From assembly GCA_964499425.1 (NCBI GenBank), contig CAZCLD010000009.1:1-35832 (forward strand): a stretch of 35,832 nt of DNA, read 5' to 3'. The notes under the pieces were generated by a model. It was not told where the DNA came from and made no database searches. It saw nothing but the letters and a program-made list of their open reading frames with translations. The position numbers were made by a program, and so were the translations under genes. Of this stretch, positions 24,311-32,226 are shown one piece after another; positions within the stretch are counted from its first letter, which is position 1; every line of letters begins with the position of its first letter. Origin of the DNA: JAQBYK01 sp964499425. Lineage in GTDB: Bacteria > Patescibacteriota > Gracilibacteria > UBA1369 > LOWO2-01-FULL-3.

Positions 24311-25490
24311 GGACTTCAATTCCTGGAAGCTTTTGACCAGATAAAAATTCAATGCAGGCTCCTCCGCCTGTTGATACATGTGTGAACTTTCTGAAAGGAA
24401 GTTTAAGTCTTTTTAAGCAGTCTGCTGTGTCACCTCCACCAATTATTGATACACAGTTGTGGTTTGCGAGGCATTTTGCCACAGTTGCTGAGCGTTTCCT
24501 GAAAGGTTCGAATTCATATAGACCGAGTGGTCCATTCCAGATAACTGTTCCTGAATCTTGAATGATGTTGCAGTACTTTTCTGCTGACCATTTACCGATA
24601 TCGAGTATTTGCATGTCACCAAGGACATTTTCTATAGGGACGTCTAGTGTTTCGGCTTTATCAGAGATTTCGCTGGCTACGATTACATCGTGTGGAATAA
24701 TAAATTTTTCGTGGTGCTTCTCGCAGTCCAGCATGATTTCTTGGGCTATATCGATTTTGTCTTTCTCACATTTTGATTTGCCTACGTTATATCCTGCCGC
24801 GTATAGGAATGTGTTGGCCAGTGCTCCACCAATAAGGAAATAATCTGCTTTATCTATGAAATTTTTTATGATTCCGATTTTTGTGTCGATTTTTGCTCCA
24901 CCAAAAATCATGGTTAGAGGACGGATTGGTTCCTCCTCTACAATGGGGGATAGTGCTGCGATTTCTTTTTCCATGAGAAGTCCAGCGTATGATGGCAGAT
25001 GTTCTGCAACTCCTGCTGTTGAAGCATGTTTTCTGTGAGCTGTCCCGAATGCATCGTTAACAAAGATATCTGCTAGTTGTGCGAGTGCCTTTGTGAATTT
25101 TTTCTCGCATTTCTTTTCTTCTTTGTGAAAACGAGTGTTTTCGAGCATTAGAATTTCTCCGCTTTTCATTTTCTCTATTTCCTTCTGAACTTCTTTTCCG
25201 ATCGTATGATCAAGCTTCTTTACAGGCTTTTTAAGGAGCTTTGAGAGGTGTTTGGCCACTTTGCTTAGTCTTAGTTCTTCGACAATTTCTCCGCTTGGCC
25301 TTCCCATGTGGCTAGCTATAATGATTTTTGCTTTCTTTTTTTGTAGTTCTTTGATGGTTGGGATGGCTTCTTTGATTCGCGTGTCATCTTGGACTGTGCC
25401 ATTTTCTTTTAGAGGAACGTTAAAATCGACTCTCAAAAGAACTTTTTTGTCTTTCAATTCTGGGATATCTTTTAGTGTTCGAATTTTCAT
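24300..25490 (-). CDS. pgk: Phosphoglycerate kinase
   Basis: This glycolytic enzyme transfers phosphate from 1,3-bisphosphoglycerate to ADP. The 396-residue protein has the substrate-binding N-domain motifs VLLRVDFNVPL, ASHMGRPSG, ENTRFHKEE and VNDAFGTAHRKHAST. The nucleotide domain has GGAKIDTKIG, NGPLGLYE and SIIGGGDTAD plus HVSTGGGACIEFL. Length is normal. The start codon overlaps the ribH stop (ATGA), so it is translated together with the riboflavin genes rather than with other glycolytic genes, which is an uncommon arrangement. Confidence 0.96.
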   Translation of the reverse strand: MKIRTLKDIPELKDKKVLLRVDFNVPLKENGTVQDDTRIKEAIPTIKELQKKKAKIIIASHMGRPSGEIVEELRLSKVAKHLSKLLKKPVKKLDHTIGKEVQKEIEKMKSGEILMLENTRFHKEEKKCEKKFTKALAQLADIFVNDAFGTAHRKHASTAGVAEHLPSYAGLLMEKEIAALSPIVEEEPIRPLTMIFGGAKIDTKIGIIKNFIDKADYFLIGGALANTFLYAAGYNVGKSKCEKDKIDIAQEIMLDCEKHHEKFIIPHDVIVASEISDKAETLDVPIENVLGDMQILDIGKWSAEKYCNIIQDSGTVIWNGPLGLYEFEPFRKRSATVAKCLANHNCVSIIGGGDTADCLKRLKLPFRKFTHVSTGGGACIEFLSGQKLPGIEVLRS

Positions 25491-25942
25491 AATTTGCTTT
25501 GAATTAGTGCTGCTTGTGCGGCATCTTTCCCCTTGTTTAAGCCGTCTTTGCTAGATCTTGATTTTGCTTGCTCCAGATTCTCGCAGGCAATTATGCCAAA
25601 TGAAATTGGGGTGCCTGTATCGAGTTGAGTTTGCATTATGCCTTTGTAGCTATTTTCTGTTACTAAATCGTAGTGGCTGGTTTCACCTCTTATTATAACT
25701 CCTAGAGCAATTATTGCATCTGGTTTTTCTTTTTCAATAATTTTTTTGCATGCTAATGGTATTTCCAGAGCGCCTGATACTCTAACGACTTTTATATTCT
25801 CCTCTTTTACTCTGTTTTCTAGTAATTCACTTTTTGCATTTTCAAGCAATCCTAGCCCAATGGATTCGTTGAAATATGGTAGTACAATGGCTATTTTGAG
25901 GTTCTCTCCGTCAATTGCTATATTTCTTTTGTCGATTTCCAT
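25487..25942 (-). CDS. ribH: 6,7-dimethyl-8-ribityllumazine synthase (RibH)
   Basis: The 151-residue enzyme condenses 5-amino-6-ribitylaminouracil with 3,4-dihydroxy-2-butanone 4-phosphate, the penultimate riboflavin step. Visible motifs are IAIVLPYFNE, VSGALEIPLACKK, ALGVIIRGETSHYD with the catalytic His, and SFGIIACENLEQA. It lies between ribE and pgk, one base after ribE and overlapping pgk. Its product is the substrate of RibE. Confidence 0.94.
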   Translation of the reverse strand: MEIDKRNIAIDGENLKIAIVLPYFNESIGLGLLENAKSELLENRVKEENIKVVRVSGALEIPLACKKIIEKEKPDAIIALGVIIRGETSHYDLVTENSYKGIMQTQLDTGTPISFGIIACENLEQAKSRSSKDGLNKGKDAAQAALIQSKL

Positions 25943-25943
25943 A

Positions 25944-26582
25944 TTAATATATTAGGCCTCTTTCTCTTAGGAATTCATAGGAGGCTTGTTGTTCACTTTT
26001 TTGGACTAATGCCTCAAGATATCTGGCGATTAAATCAATTTCTAAATTAACTTTATCCTCGAGTTTTAAATACTGCAGATTGGTCTTTTTGAGTGTTAGG
26101 GGTGTTAGTTCAACGGACAGGGTCTGGGTTTGGAGGTTTGCAATAGTTAGACTGACTCCGTTAATAGTGATTGATCCCTTAAATGCGAGGTACTTTGATA
26201 TTTCTTTTGGAAAATCAATTGTTAGGGTGATTTCGTCCTTGAACTTCTTGTTTGCTACTACCGTTCCTTCGCAATCTACGTGTCCTTGTACGAGGTGTCC
26301 GTCTATTGGTTGATCAAGCCTTAGGGCTGGTTCTAGATTGACCTTATCATTTACCTTTAGGCTACTTAGATTAGTTCTTTTTAGAGTCTCTGGGATAGCG
26401 TCAAAACTAAAGGAATCTTTGGATAATCTTGTAATTGTGGTACAAACTCCATTTACTGCGATGGATTGCCCAATTTCCTTATCTTTTATTGTGTCTTTTG
26501 CGGAAATGGTGAAACTTGCTTCATCCTTTTTCTTATTGATTTTAGAAACTTTCCCGATTTCCTTAATTATCCCTGTAAACAT
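25944..26582 (-). CDS. ribE: Riboflavin synthase alpha chain (RibE)
   Basis: This enzyme dismutates two molecules of 6,7-dimethyl-8-ribityllumazine into riboflavin. The 212-residue protein starts MFTGIIKEIG and has the two-fold repeated lumazine-binding domain: SIAVNGVCTTITRL with DGHLVQGHVDCEG in and after the first barrel, and SITINGVSLTIANL in the second. It heads the ribE-ribH-pgk operon. No FMN riboswitch core is recognisable in the upstream 137 bases. The promoter region carries a 6-bp dyad overlapping a CATACT box. ribD and ribBA are not in the window. Confidence 0.94.
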   Translation of the reverse strand: MFTGIIKEIGKVSKINKKKDEASFTISAKDTIKDKEIGQSIAVNGVCTTITRLSKDSFSFDAIPETLKRTNLSSLKVNDKVNLEPALRLDQPIDGHLVQGHVDCEGTVVANKKFKDEITLTIDFPKEISKYLAFKGSITINGVSLTIANLQTQTLSVELTPLTLKKTNLQYLKLEDKVNLEIDLIARYLEALVQKSEQQASYEFLRERGLIY

Positions 26583-26589
26583 TTAATAT

Positions 26590-26607
26590 GATTAGTATGC
26601 GCTAATC
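26590..26607. repeat. Inverted repeat in the ribE promoter
   Basis: GATTAG, 6 nt, CTAATC form a perfect dyad beginning 8 bases upstream of the ribE start and overlapping the likely -10 (CATACT on the minus strand). It could be an operator for ribE. The rest of the divergent region up to 26700 is AT-rich with no gene. Confidence 0.35.
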
Positions 26608-26707
26608 TTAAGGTTTTGGTGAGTTGATTACAAGAGTTTAGGAAAAGTTTAAGAAAAATTAACAGAAATTTAATCTTTGTTTGATATGAAGGGAGTAATT
26701 ATTTTTC

Positions 26708-26713
26708 TAACTT
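26708..26713 (+). promoter_or_regulatory. -10-like box (TAACTT) of ssb
   Basis: TAACTT ends 6 nt before the ssb ATG, the same spacing as several other genes. A TTGATA at 26681-26686 is a good -35, but the spacer of 21 nt is too long for a standard promoter. Confidence 0.35.
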
Positions 26714-26719
26714 CATAAT

Positions 26720-27139
26720 ATGAGAAGTTTAAGTAGGGTGATGCTCATTGGGCATCTAGCCGCAGACCCAGAGTTGCGGCAAACGAAATCCGGGAAGGCT
26801 GTAGCTAATTTTCCACTTGCTACAAATCGCTTGGTAAAGAGCGAGGAGGGGAAGAAACAGGAGGTAGCGGATTTCCATAGGGTTGTTGCGTGGAGCAAAT
26901 TAGCTGAAATTTGTTCTCAGTATCTGATAAAGGGTATGGCTGTTTTTATTGAAGGGCGGCTTACAAATACCTCTTTTGATGACAAGGATGGTGTTCGTCA
27001 TTTCAGGACAGAAATTGTGGCTGATACTTTGAATATTTTAACTCCCAAGAAATCCAGAGATGGAGTTGAGGAATTGGATATCAAGGTAGTTAGTCATAAA
27101 GGCGACAAGGAAGGGAAAAAGGCTTTGGCGAAGTCTTGA
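26720..27139 (+). CDS. ssb: Single-stranded DNA-binding protein
   Basis: The 139-residue protein contains one OB fold: RVMLIGHLAADPELRQTKSGKAVANFPLATN, then DFHRVVAWSKLAEICSQYLIKGMAVFIEGRL and FRTEIVADTLNIL. It coats single-stranded DNA in replication and repair. The C-terminus is short and basic (HKGDKEGKKALAKS). It lacks the acidic DDxPF-type tip that recruits partner proteins in most bacterial SSBs. The protein may be a second SSB paralogue or reflect a reduced interaction network. A hairpin follows the gene. Confidence 0.9.
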   Translation: MRSLSRVMLIGHLAADPELRQTKSGKAVANFPLATNRLVKSEEGKKQEVADFHRVVAWSKLAEICSQYLIKGMAVFIEGRLTNTSFDDKDGVRHFRTEIVADTLNILTPKKSRDGVEELDIKVVSHKGDKEGKKALAKS

Positions 27140-27146
27140 TTTTTTT

Positions 27147-27176
27147 AAGGGGTTTACATTGTTAGGCCCCTTTCTT
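27147..27176 (+). terminator. Hairpin after ssb overlapping the next promoter
   Basis: AAGGGG (27147-27152) pairs with CCCCTT (27167-27172) around a 14-nt loop, followed by TCTT. It could be a modest rho-independent terminator for ssb. Its loop contains the -35 hexamer of the following gene. Confidence 0.5.
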
Positions 27177-27181
27177 ATAAT
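27153..27181 (+). promoter_or_regulatory. Promoter of the FmdB-like gene, leaderless type
   Basis: TTTACA (27153-27158), a 17-nt spacer and a perfect TATAAT (27176-27181) form one of the best promoters in the window. The -10 ends 8 nt before the ATG at 27190. Confidence 0.8.
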
Positions 27182-27189
27182 GTTTGCAA

Positions 27190-27510
27190 ATGCCAATATT
27201 CCAATATAAATGTCAGAGTTGTTTTTCAGTCTTTGAGCACCTTGTCTCTTCTATGAAGCCTTTGGATCTTGCTTGTCTTGATTGTGGTGCAGAAGATGTT
27301 TTACGCTCTGAAGAAACTAGTTTTTATCCGAACAAGATCTTTTGCCCTCGTGATAAAGAGGTTGATTTGGATGATCTACAAGCCAGTTTAGCCGGAATTA
27401 TGGGGAACAGAGAGCAACAATGCCAAGGATGTGGTATTGACGGTGCTTCAAGAAAATGTAAATCTGGATCTGGAGCCTGTGCTAATTGTTCCTGTGGAAG
27501 AGTTGGCTAA
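27190..27510 (+). CDS. FmdB-like zinc-ribbon protein with Cys-rich tail
   Basis: The 106-residue protein opens with the FmdB-type ribbon: MPIFQYKCQSCFSVFEHL followed by LACLDCGAED, giving two CxxC pairs for zinc. A linker of about 45 residues leads to a second cysteine cluster at the end (CQGCGIDGASRKC ... CANCSCG). That cluster is not part of the usual FmdB protein. FmdB-like ribbons are regulatory or structural small proteins without an assigned reaction. The ATG at 27190 follows a strong promoter by 8 nt; a TTG two codons earlier is less likely. Confidence 0.78.
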   Translation: MPIFQYKCQSCFSVFEHLVSSMKPLDLACLDCGAEDVLRSEETSFYPNKIFCPRDKEVDLDDLQASLAGIMGNREQQCQGCGIDGASRKCKSGSGACANCSCGRVG

Positions 27511-27525
27511 AATTCACCCTTTCCT

Positions 27526-28968
27526 ATGTTTAAGAAATCTTTTGTTTATTTACTTGTGATGACCATAGTTGTCGGTTTTGCGTTTGGTGGATGTAGACAG
27601 AAAGGCGCAAAGGAGAAGAAGGAAGATTTTACTGGTGTTGAATTAACTTACTACAAGATGTGGGATGATTCTGAGATTCTGGAGCCTATCATCAATGAAT
27701 ATCAAGCTACTCATCCCGGTCTGCAGATTCACTATAGGAAGTTTTCTAATTTCAATGAGTATCAGAGGACCATCTTGAATGAAATGGCTGAAGGAGAGGG
27801 GCCTGATATTTTCTCAATGCAGAATACGTGGTTTGCAAGCAATTATAAGAAAATTTCACCTATGCCAGAGGATTTTGGTACTCCTGATGATTTTCTGTCC
27901 CTTTTTGTGGACGTAGCTTTCCAGGACTTGGTGCGAACAGATCAAAATGGTCAGCTTGGTGTTATGGCTTTACCAATGACGGTTGATACTCTTGCTCTGT
28001 ATTACAATAAGGATCATTTTGAAGACCGTATTCCTACGCGTGGCAAGCCTGCTGATACGTGGGAGGGTATAAAGGAGGATGTTATTCTTTTGAACAAGGA
28101 GGATGATGACTTTGAGATTGAAGTTTCTGGTATTGCTATGGGAAGAGGAGACAATATTAGTCGTGGAGTGGATGTACTATACCTTTTGATGCTTCAGTAT
28201 GGCACAGAGTTCTATAACGACAATATTTCTGAAGCGATTTTTGCGGGGCAGCAATCCTCACTGGGTTCTTCTAATTATCCGGGGCTTGATGCTCTGGAGT
28301 TGTTTAGTAGTTTTGCGGATGCAAATCAAAAGCACTATTCCTGGAATGAGTATTTTGTAGATGATGATTCTGATGAGAAGGAAATAGAGGCTTTTGCACG
28401 TGGAAAAGTCTCAATGATTTTTGGTTTTGCTTATACCCATGATGAAATTGTAAATCAGATAAGTCTATTGAGGGGTAGGGGTGAAAAGGCGATTGATGAG
28501 AGTGACATTAGGATTGTTCAGGTTCCTCAGTTGATTGATCCGGATGTGTCATCCGATAAGCGAGTTACTTATTCTACTTATTTTGCTGAAACTGTATCTA
28601 GAAATTCTAAATATCCACGTGTGGCGTGGGATTTTTTGCTTGAATTGACCAAAAAGAAGAATCTTGAATACTATTTTGATAAAACCAAAAAGCCTACAAG
28701 TCGGAGAGATATGATTGAGGATCAGAAAAAGGATCCTACTTATGGAATTTTTGCATCTCAGATTGGGTATGCCGAAAGTTTTCCTATTGTGGATTACTAC
28801 ACATACAAGAATCTTTTTACCAAAGTTATAAATCAGGCAAATTTGTATGGTTCTGATCAAAGCGGTTTACTTGAAGCTCAGAATATGATTACAGAAATGT
28901 TGCCACTTGAGGGCTTTATTGTGCCGCTTGCTTCTACTGAAGAGGAAGAAGATGAAGAAACTGATTAA
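27526..28968 (+). CDS. Sugar-type extracellular solute-binding lipoprotein (SBP_bac_1)
   Basis: The 480-residue lipoprotein has a signal ending in lipobox FGGC (C23). The mature part matches family 1 solute-binding proteins: LTYYKMWDDSEILEPIINEYQATHP, GEGPDIFSMQNTWF, VMALPMTVDTLALYYNKDHF and KVSMIFGFAYTHDEI. Such proteins bind mono- or oligosaccharides for ABC import. The permease genes normally found next to it are absent; instead the next gene is an O-antigen-ligase-like protein whose start overlaps this 3' end by 17 bases. The C-terminus is a short acidic tail (EEEEDEETD). Confidence 0.88.
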   Translation: MFKKSFVYLLVMTIVVGFAFGGCRQKGAKEKKEDFTGVELTYYKMWDDSEILEPIINEYQATHPGLQIHYRKFSNFNEYQRTILNEMAEGEGPDIFSMQNTWFASNYKKISPMPEDFGTPDDFLSLFVDVAFQDLVRTDQNGQLGVMALPMTVDTLALYYNKDHFEDRIPTRGKPADTWEGIKEDVILLNKEDDDFEIEVSGIAMGRGDNISRGVDVLYLLMLQYGTEFYNDNISEAIFAGQQSSLGSSNYPGLDALELFSSFADANQKHYSWNEYFVDDDSDEKEIEAFARGKVSMIFGFAYTHDEIVNQISLLRGRGEKAIDESDIRIVQVPQLIDPDVSSDKRVTYSTYFAETVSRNSKYPRVAWDFLLELTKKKNLEYYFDKTKKPTSRRDMIEDQKKDPTYGIFASQIGYAESFPIVDYYTYKNLFTKVINQANLYGSDQSGLLEAQNMITEMLPLEGFIVPLASTEEEEDEETD

Positions 28969-30235
28969 AAATCTTGGTAGCTTTTTTATTTATGCTTTTT
29001 TTGCGTTTCTACCTTTTCAAATTGGTGGGCTTTTAAGGGCTGACACACTTTATTCCTCTGGATTTTTTAATCCCTACCTTAGTTTCCAGTTTTATATAAG
29101 CGATCTCTTTCTTCTTGTTGGAATCCTGTTGCTGTCGATATCTTATGTTCTTGGACGGCGAACTACGTTTAGATTTGGAGATAGGCGACTTCTTTTCCCC
29201 TTAGTTCTATTCTCTCTAGTGGCTCTCTTGTCGGTTTTTCTTTCAGTTGATTATGTGAATTCACTTTTTTATCTTTTGAGAATTTGTGAATTTCTTCTTT
29301 TATATTTTTTGTTTTTAAATCGGGTGATTCTCTTGGATAAGGTTCTTAAATTGATGATCTTTGTTTTGGTATTCGTTTCTTTAATTGGAATTTCACAGTA
29401 TATTTTGCAGCATTCTCTAGGTTTAACCTTCATTGGGGAGCCTGTTGTTTCTGCTGAAATGCTTGGTGCTGCAAAGATTGCTATTTTTGATTCCGAGGTT
29501 TTGCGGGCCTATGGGACTTTTCCGCATCCGAATATCTTTGCGGGATACTTGGTTTTTGGTGTTCTGGCTGCGCTATATTTGGTTAAAAAGGCTAAAGGGA
29601 TTAAGCGTTCATATCTATTTTTGGCTCTTGGGATTTTTTGTTTGGCACTGATTCTTACTTTCTCGAGAAGCGCTTTTTTGGCTTTGTTTGCAGCTTTGGT
29701 TTTATATTATGTCATCTCTAATATCAAAATTTCCTTGAAATATATTTTGCTGTCTCTTGCCTTAGTTGTATTTTTTGTTTTGCTTTTGGATTTGTCCTCG
29801 GTTTTGTCGACTAGGATTTTTGTTGGCGATACTGCTGGTAGTCTTGAGCGGAGCCAATTTCTTGATATTAGTAAAGAAATGTTTGTGGATAAGCCATTCG
29901 GTGTTGGAATTGGTAATTTTACTTATGTGATGCAGGACTATAGTAGCTCAAAACTTCTGCCATGGAAGTTTCAGCCTGTGCATAACATGTATCTTTTAGT
30001 TTTGAATGAATTGGGGATGCAAGGTTTGCTAGTTTTTGCTTGGTTCCTTGTTTCCTTGCTCTTATTCCTCACGCAGAAACTAAAGGACAGGGGATTGTCG
30101 CATTTCTTGTTGGCCCTCTATTTGGGGATTTTTGTTATTGGTGTTTTTGATCACTATTTGTTCTCTATTTATCAGGGGCAGTCTCTTTTTTGGCTATTTG
30201 TAGGGATGACAGGGTCTTTAGATTCCCGTTTATAA
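28952..30235 (+). CDS. O-antigen ligase/polymerase family (Wzy_C) membrane protein
   Basis: The 427-residue protein has about 11-12 hydrophobic helices. It has the Wzy_C/WaaL signature: a conserved arginine in TFSRSAFLALFAALVL and, after a large extracytoplasmic loop, the motif HNMYLLVLNELGMQGLL. These enzymes polymerise or ligate undecaprenyl-linked glycans at the outer face of the membrane. In this presumably single-membrane cell, a role in capsule, teichoic-acid-like or S-layer glycan assembly is more likely than LPS. The ATG at 28952 is preceded by AGAGGAAG, one of the few visible ribosome-binding sites. An in-frame upstream start (28907) would add 15 residues. Confidence 0.85.
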   Translation: MKKLIKNLGSFFIYAFFAFLPFQIGGLLRADTLYSSGFFNPYLSFQFYISDLFLLVGILLLSISYVLGRRTTFRFGDRRLLFPLVLFSLVALLSVFLSVDYVNSLFYLLRICEFLLLYFLFLNRVILLDKVLKLMIFVLVFVSLIGISQYILQHSLGLTFIGEPVVSAEMLGAAKIAIFDSEVLRAYGTFPHPNIFAGYLVFGVLAALYLVKKAKGIKRSYLFLALGIFCLALILTFSRSAFLALFAALVLYYVISNIKISLKYILLSLALVVFFVLLLDLSSVLSTRIFVGDTAGSLERSQFLDISKEMFVDKPFGVGIGNFTYVMQDYSSSKLLPWKFQPVHNMYLLVLNELGMQGLLVFAWFLVSLLLFLTQKLKDRGLSHFLLALYLGIFVIGVFDHYLFSIYQGQSLFWLFVGMTGSLDSRL

Positions 30236-31115
30236 AATCTGAAATNNNNNNNNNNTCTTTCTTCCCTTCCAATTGTACTTTCTTTGGAATCAGTGATCCT
30301 TCTTTAGTTCCAATTTGTAGAATGTTATTCTCCAGGTGAAATTCTCCGGGTTTGAGTTTCTTATCAGAGACTTCAGTTTTAGTGATTTTGAGCTTTTTGT
30401 TGAGAAATTGAGTGTATGCTCCGGGCCAAGGAGTGTAGGCACGGACCAGATTTTGAATCCTTTTGGCAGGTTCGTTGAAATCGATTTCCCCATTTTTTTT
30501 CGAAATTTTGTGGCAATAGCTGGGTTTTTGATGTTCTTCGTCCTGTGGAATGGCTCTGAGTGTCCCATCAACAATGTCTTCAAGTGCGTAAGGCAGAATG
30601 TCTTTTCCCAGATCTGCCAACTTGTCACTCAATACTGCTAGATCATCTTCTTTCTCTATCTCCACGCGCCGTACTAAATAGATAGGACCGTGGTCTAGTT
30701 TTTCATCCATCTTCATGATAGAAATGCCTGTTTCTTTATCTCCATTCAGAAGCGCTTCTTGAATTGGTGATGCTCCTCGATATTTGGGGAGAAGTGATGC
30801 ATGGACATTTATTGATGCATATTTTGGCATTTCGAGTATTTCAGGTGGGAGAATCATTCCATATGCGATGACAACGAAAAAATCTGCGTCAAATTCTTCT
30901 AGGTCTTCTATTAATTCTTCTTTGCTGCTTGGTTGAAGAACATTTAGGCCTAATTCTCCTGCAAGGACTTTGACGGGTGGGGGAGTTAACCGCTTCTTTC
31001 TACCCGCCGGTTTATCTGGTTGTGTAACGACAGCTAAAACTTCAATATCTGCGTTATTTAGGGCTTCTAATGAGGTTGCAGCAAAATCTGGGGTGCCAAA
31101 AAATACAATTTTCAT
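30165..31115 (-). CDS. fmt: Methionyl-tRNA formyltransferase, interrupted by an assembly gap
   Basis: This enzyme formylates initiator Met-tRNA using 10-formyl-tetrahydrofolate. The 316-codon frame has MKIVFFGTPDFAATSLEAL, the catalytic region INVHASLLPKYRGASPI and the downstream Asp in KMDEKLDHGPI. The C-terminal RNA-binding domain follows (RAYTPWPGAYTQFLNKKLKI). Ten Ns (30246-30255) hide about four residues after VQLEGKK; the frame beyond reads ISDFINGNL, which fits the expected family ending, so the gap size may be about right. The last 26 residues or so overlap the 3' end of the convergent O-antigen ligase gene by 71 bases, so the true stop is uncertain. Confidence 0.9.
   Translation of the reverse strand: MKIVFFGTPDFAATSLEALNNADIEVLAVVTQPDKPAGRKKRLTPPPVKVLAGELGLNVLQPSSKEELIEDLEEFDADFFVVIAYGMILPPEILEMPKYASINVHASLLPKYRGASPIQEALLNGDKETGISIMKMDEKLDHGPIYLVRRVEIEKEDDLAVLSDKLADLGKDILPYALEDIVDGTLRAIPQDEEHQKPSYCHKISKKNGEIDFNEPAKRIQNLVRAYTPWPGAYTQFLNKKLKITKTEVSDKKLKPGEFHLENNILQIGTKEGSLIPKKVQLEGKKXXXXISDFINGNLKTLSSLQIAKKETAPDK
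30246..30255. other. Run of ten undetermined bases
   Basis: Ten consecutive Ns lie within the 3' part of fmt, just after the end of the O-antigen ligase gene. This marks a scaffold gap or masked region, so coordinates on the two sides may be slightly out of register with the real chromosome. Confidence 0.99.
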
Positions 31116-31159
31116 GGTTTTGATTTTAGCAACTTGAATGAATAATTCTTAAAATACCC

Positions 31160-31201
31160 TTGTAAAAAGGGGAATCTCTGTTATAATTCATCCTTTATAA
31201 T
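31160..31201 (+). promoter_or_regulatory. Tandem -10 boxes upstream of the DHH phosphoesterase
   Basis: TTGTAA (31160-31165), a 16-nt spacer and TATAAT (31182-31187) form one promoter. A second perfect TATAAT lies at 31196-31201 and ends 8 nt before the TTG start at 31210. The first would give a leader of about 16 nt, the second a leaderless message. Confidence 0.6.
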
Positions 31202-31209
31202 TTCATGCT

Positions 31210-32190
31210 TTGCACAAATTATACAAACAAGTAGAAAATCTGGTAGCTCGATCTGAAAAGATCCTACTAATTTCTCATCGTAAACCTGATGCAGATACGC
31301 TGGGTGCTGCTGTAGTTCTAAAAATTTGGTTTGATAGGGAAGGCAAGCATTCGACTTTAGCTTGCATTGATAAGCCAAATAAGAGCTTAAATTTTCTTCC
31401 TTATGTTGATGAATATACAGATGAATTTGATTTGGATCTCTATGATTTGGTGATTGTTGTTGATGCAGGGGCCTCATATATGACTAATTTTCATAAAAAG
31501 TATCCTGCTCTTTATGATTTTAAGCCGATTATCAATATTGATCATCATGCTTCTAATGACCGTTTTGGAAAAGTAAATATTGTTGATCCTAAGGCTGCTT
31601 CAACAACGGTAATTCTTTATCGTATGTTTGAATATCTGGGCATAGAGATTGATACTGATATGGCAACTTGTATGCTTGCTGGCATTTATAACGATACCGG
31701 GAGTTTTATGCATTCCAACACTGATCATGAGGTTCTTAATATTTCAGCTGATTTGATGGCGAAAGGCGCTTCTGTTGCTGATATTAGCAAGGCCCTATAT
31801 GGCATAAAATCCGTGAATACCCTTAAATTATGGGGAAAGGTATTAGAGAATGCGTATGTTACCGATGAGAACGTTGTTATGTCGGTGATTAAAGATTATG
31901 ACTATGATATGGCCGGGGCGGATCCTGAGCATCTGACTGGAGTGATTGATTATCTAAATATGGTTCCCAATACAAAGTTTGCGCTTCTACTAAATGAGGA
32001 TAGGAGAGGACATGTAAAAGGATCTTTTAGGACTAGGAAGAGTGATGTGGATTTGTCACGAATAGCTGCTGTTTTTGGTGGTGGTGGTCATAGTAAGGCA
32101 TCTGGTTTCATGCTTCCTGGCAAACTGGGTGAGGAGGTTAGGTACACAATAGTATCTGAGGATAAGTCAAAGAAACCTCTAGACTTTTAG
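31210..32190 (+). CDS. DHH/DHHA1 phosphoesterase, NrnA-like
   Basis: The 326-residue protein has the DHH-family motifs: HRKPDADTLG (H23, D27, D29), VIVVDAG, the DHH motif in NIDHHAS (D111-H113), GIYNDTGSF and the DHHA1 signature GGGGHSKASGF. NrnA-like enzymes degrade nanoRNA, pAp or cyclic dinucleotide-derived pGpG/pApA with manganese. TTG is the likely start: the only nearby ATG (31205) is out of frame and stops at once, and TTG begins the expected N-terminal helix. The gene begins a block of plus-strand genes, divergent from fmt. Confidence 0.88.
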   Translation: MHKLYKQVENLVARSEKILLISHRKPDADTLGAAVVLKIWFDREGKHSTLACIDKPNKSLNFLPYVDEYTDEFDLDLYDLVIVVDAGASYMTNFHKKYPALYDFKPIINIDHHASNDRFGKVNIVDPKAASTTVILYRMFEYLGIEIDTDMATCMLAGIYNDTGSFMHSNTDHEVLNISADLMAKGASVADISKALYGIKSVNTLKLWGKVLENAYVTDENVVMSVIKDYDYDMAGADPEHLTGVIDYLNMVPNTKFALLLNEDRRGHVKGSFRTRKSDVDLSRIAAVFGGGGHSKASGFMLPGKLGEEVRYTIVSEDKSKKPLDF

Positions 32191-32211
32191 TTTCTCAAAA
32201 GTACTAAAATT

Positions 32212-32220
32212 TGCTAGTTT
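32212..32220 (+). promoter_or_regulatory. Extended -10-like box (TGC-TAGTTT)
   Basis: TGC followed by TAGTTT ends 6 nt before the ATG at 32227. A TAAAAT box at 32205-32210 is an alternative that would give a short leader. Confidence 0.4.
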
Positions 32221-32226
32221 GGATTC

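Noticed and set aside
26583..26719. FMN riboswitch before ribE
   Set aside because: None of the conserved RFN-element segments is recognisable; the region is AT-rich and only a small dyad is present.
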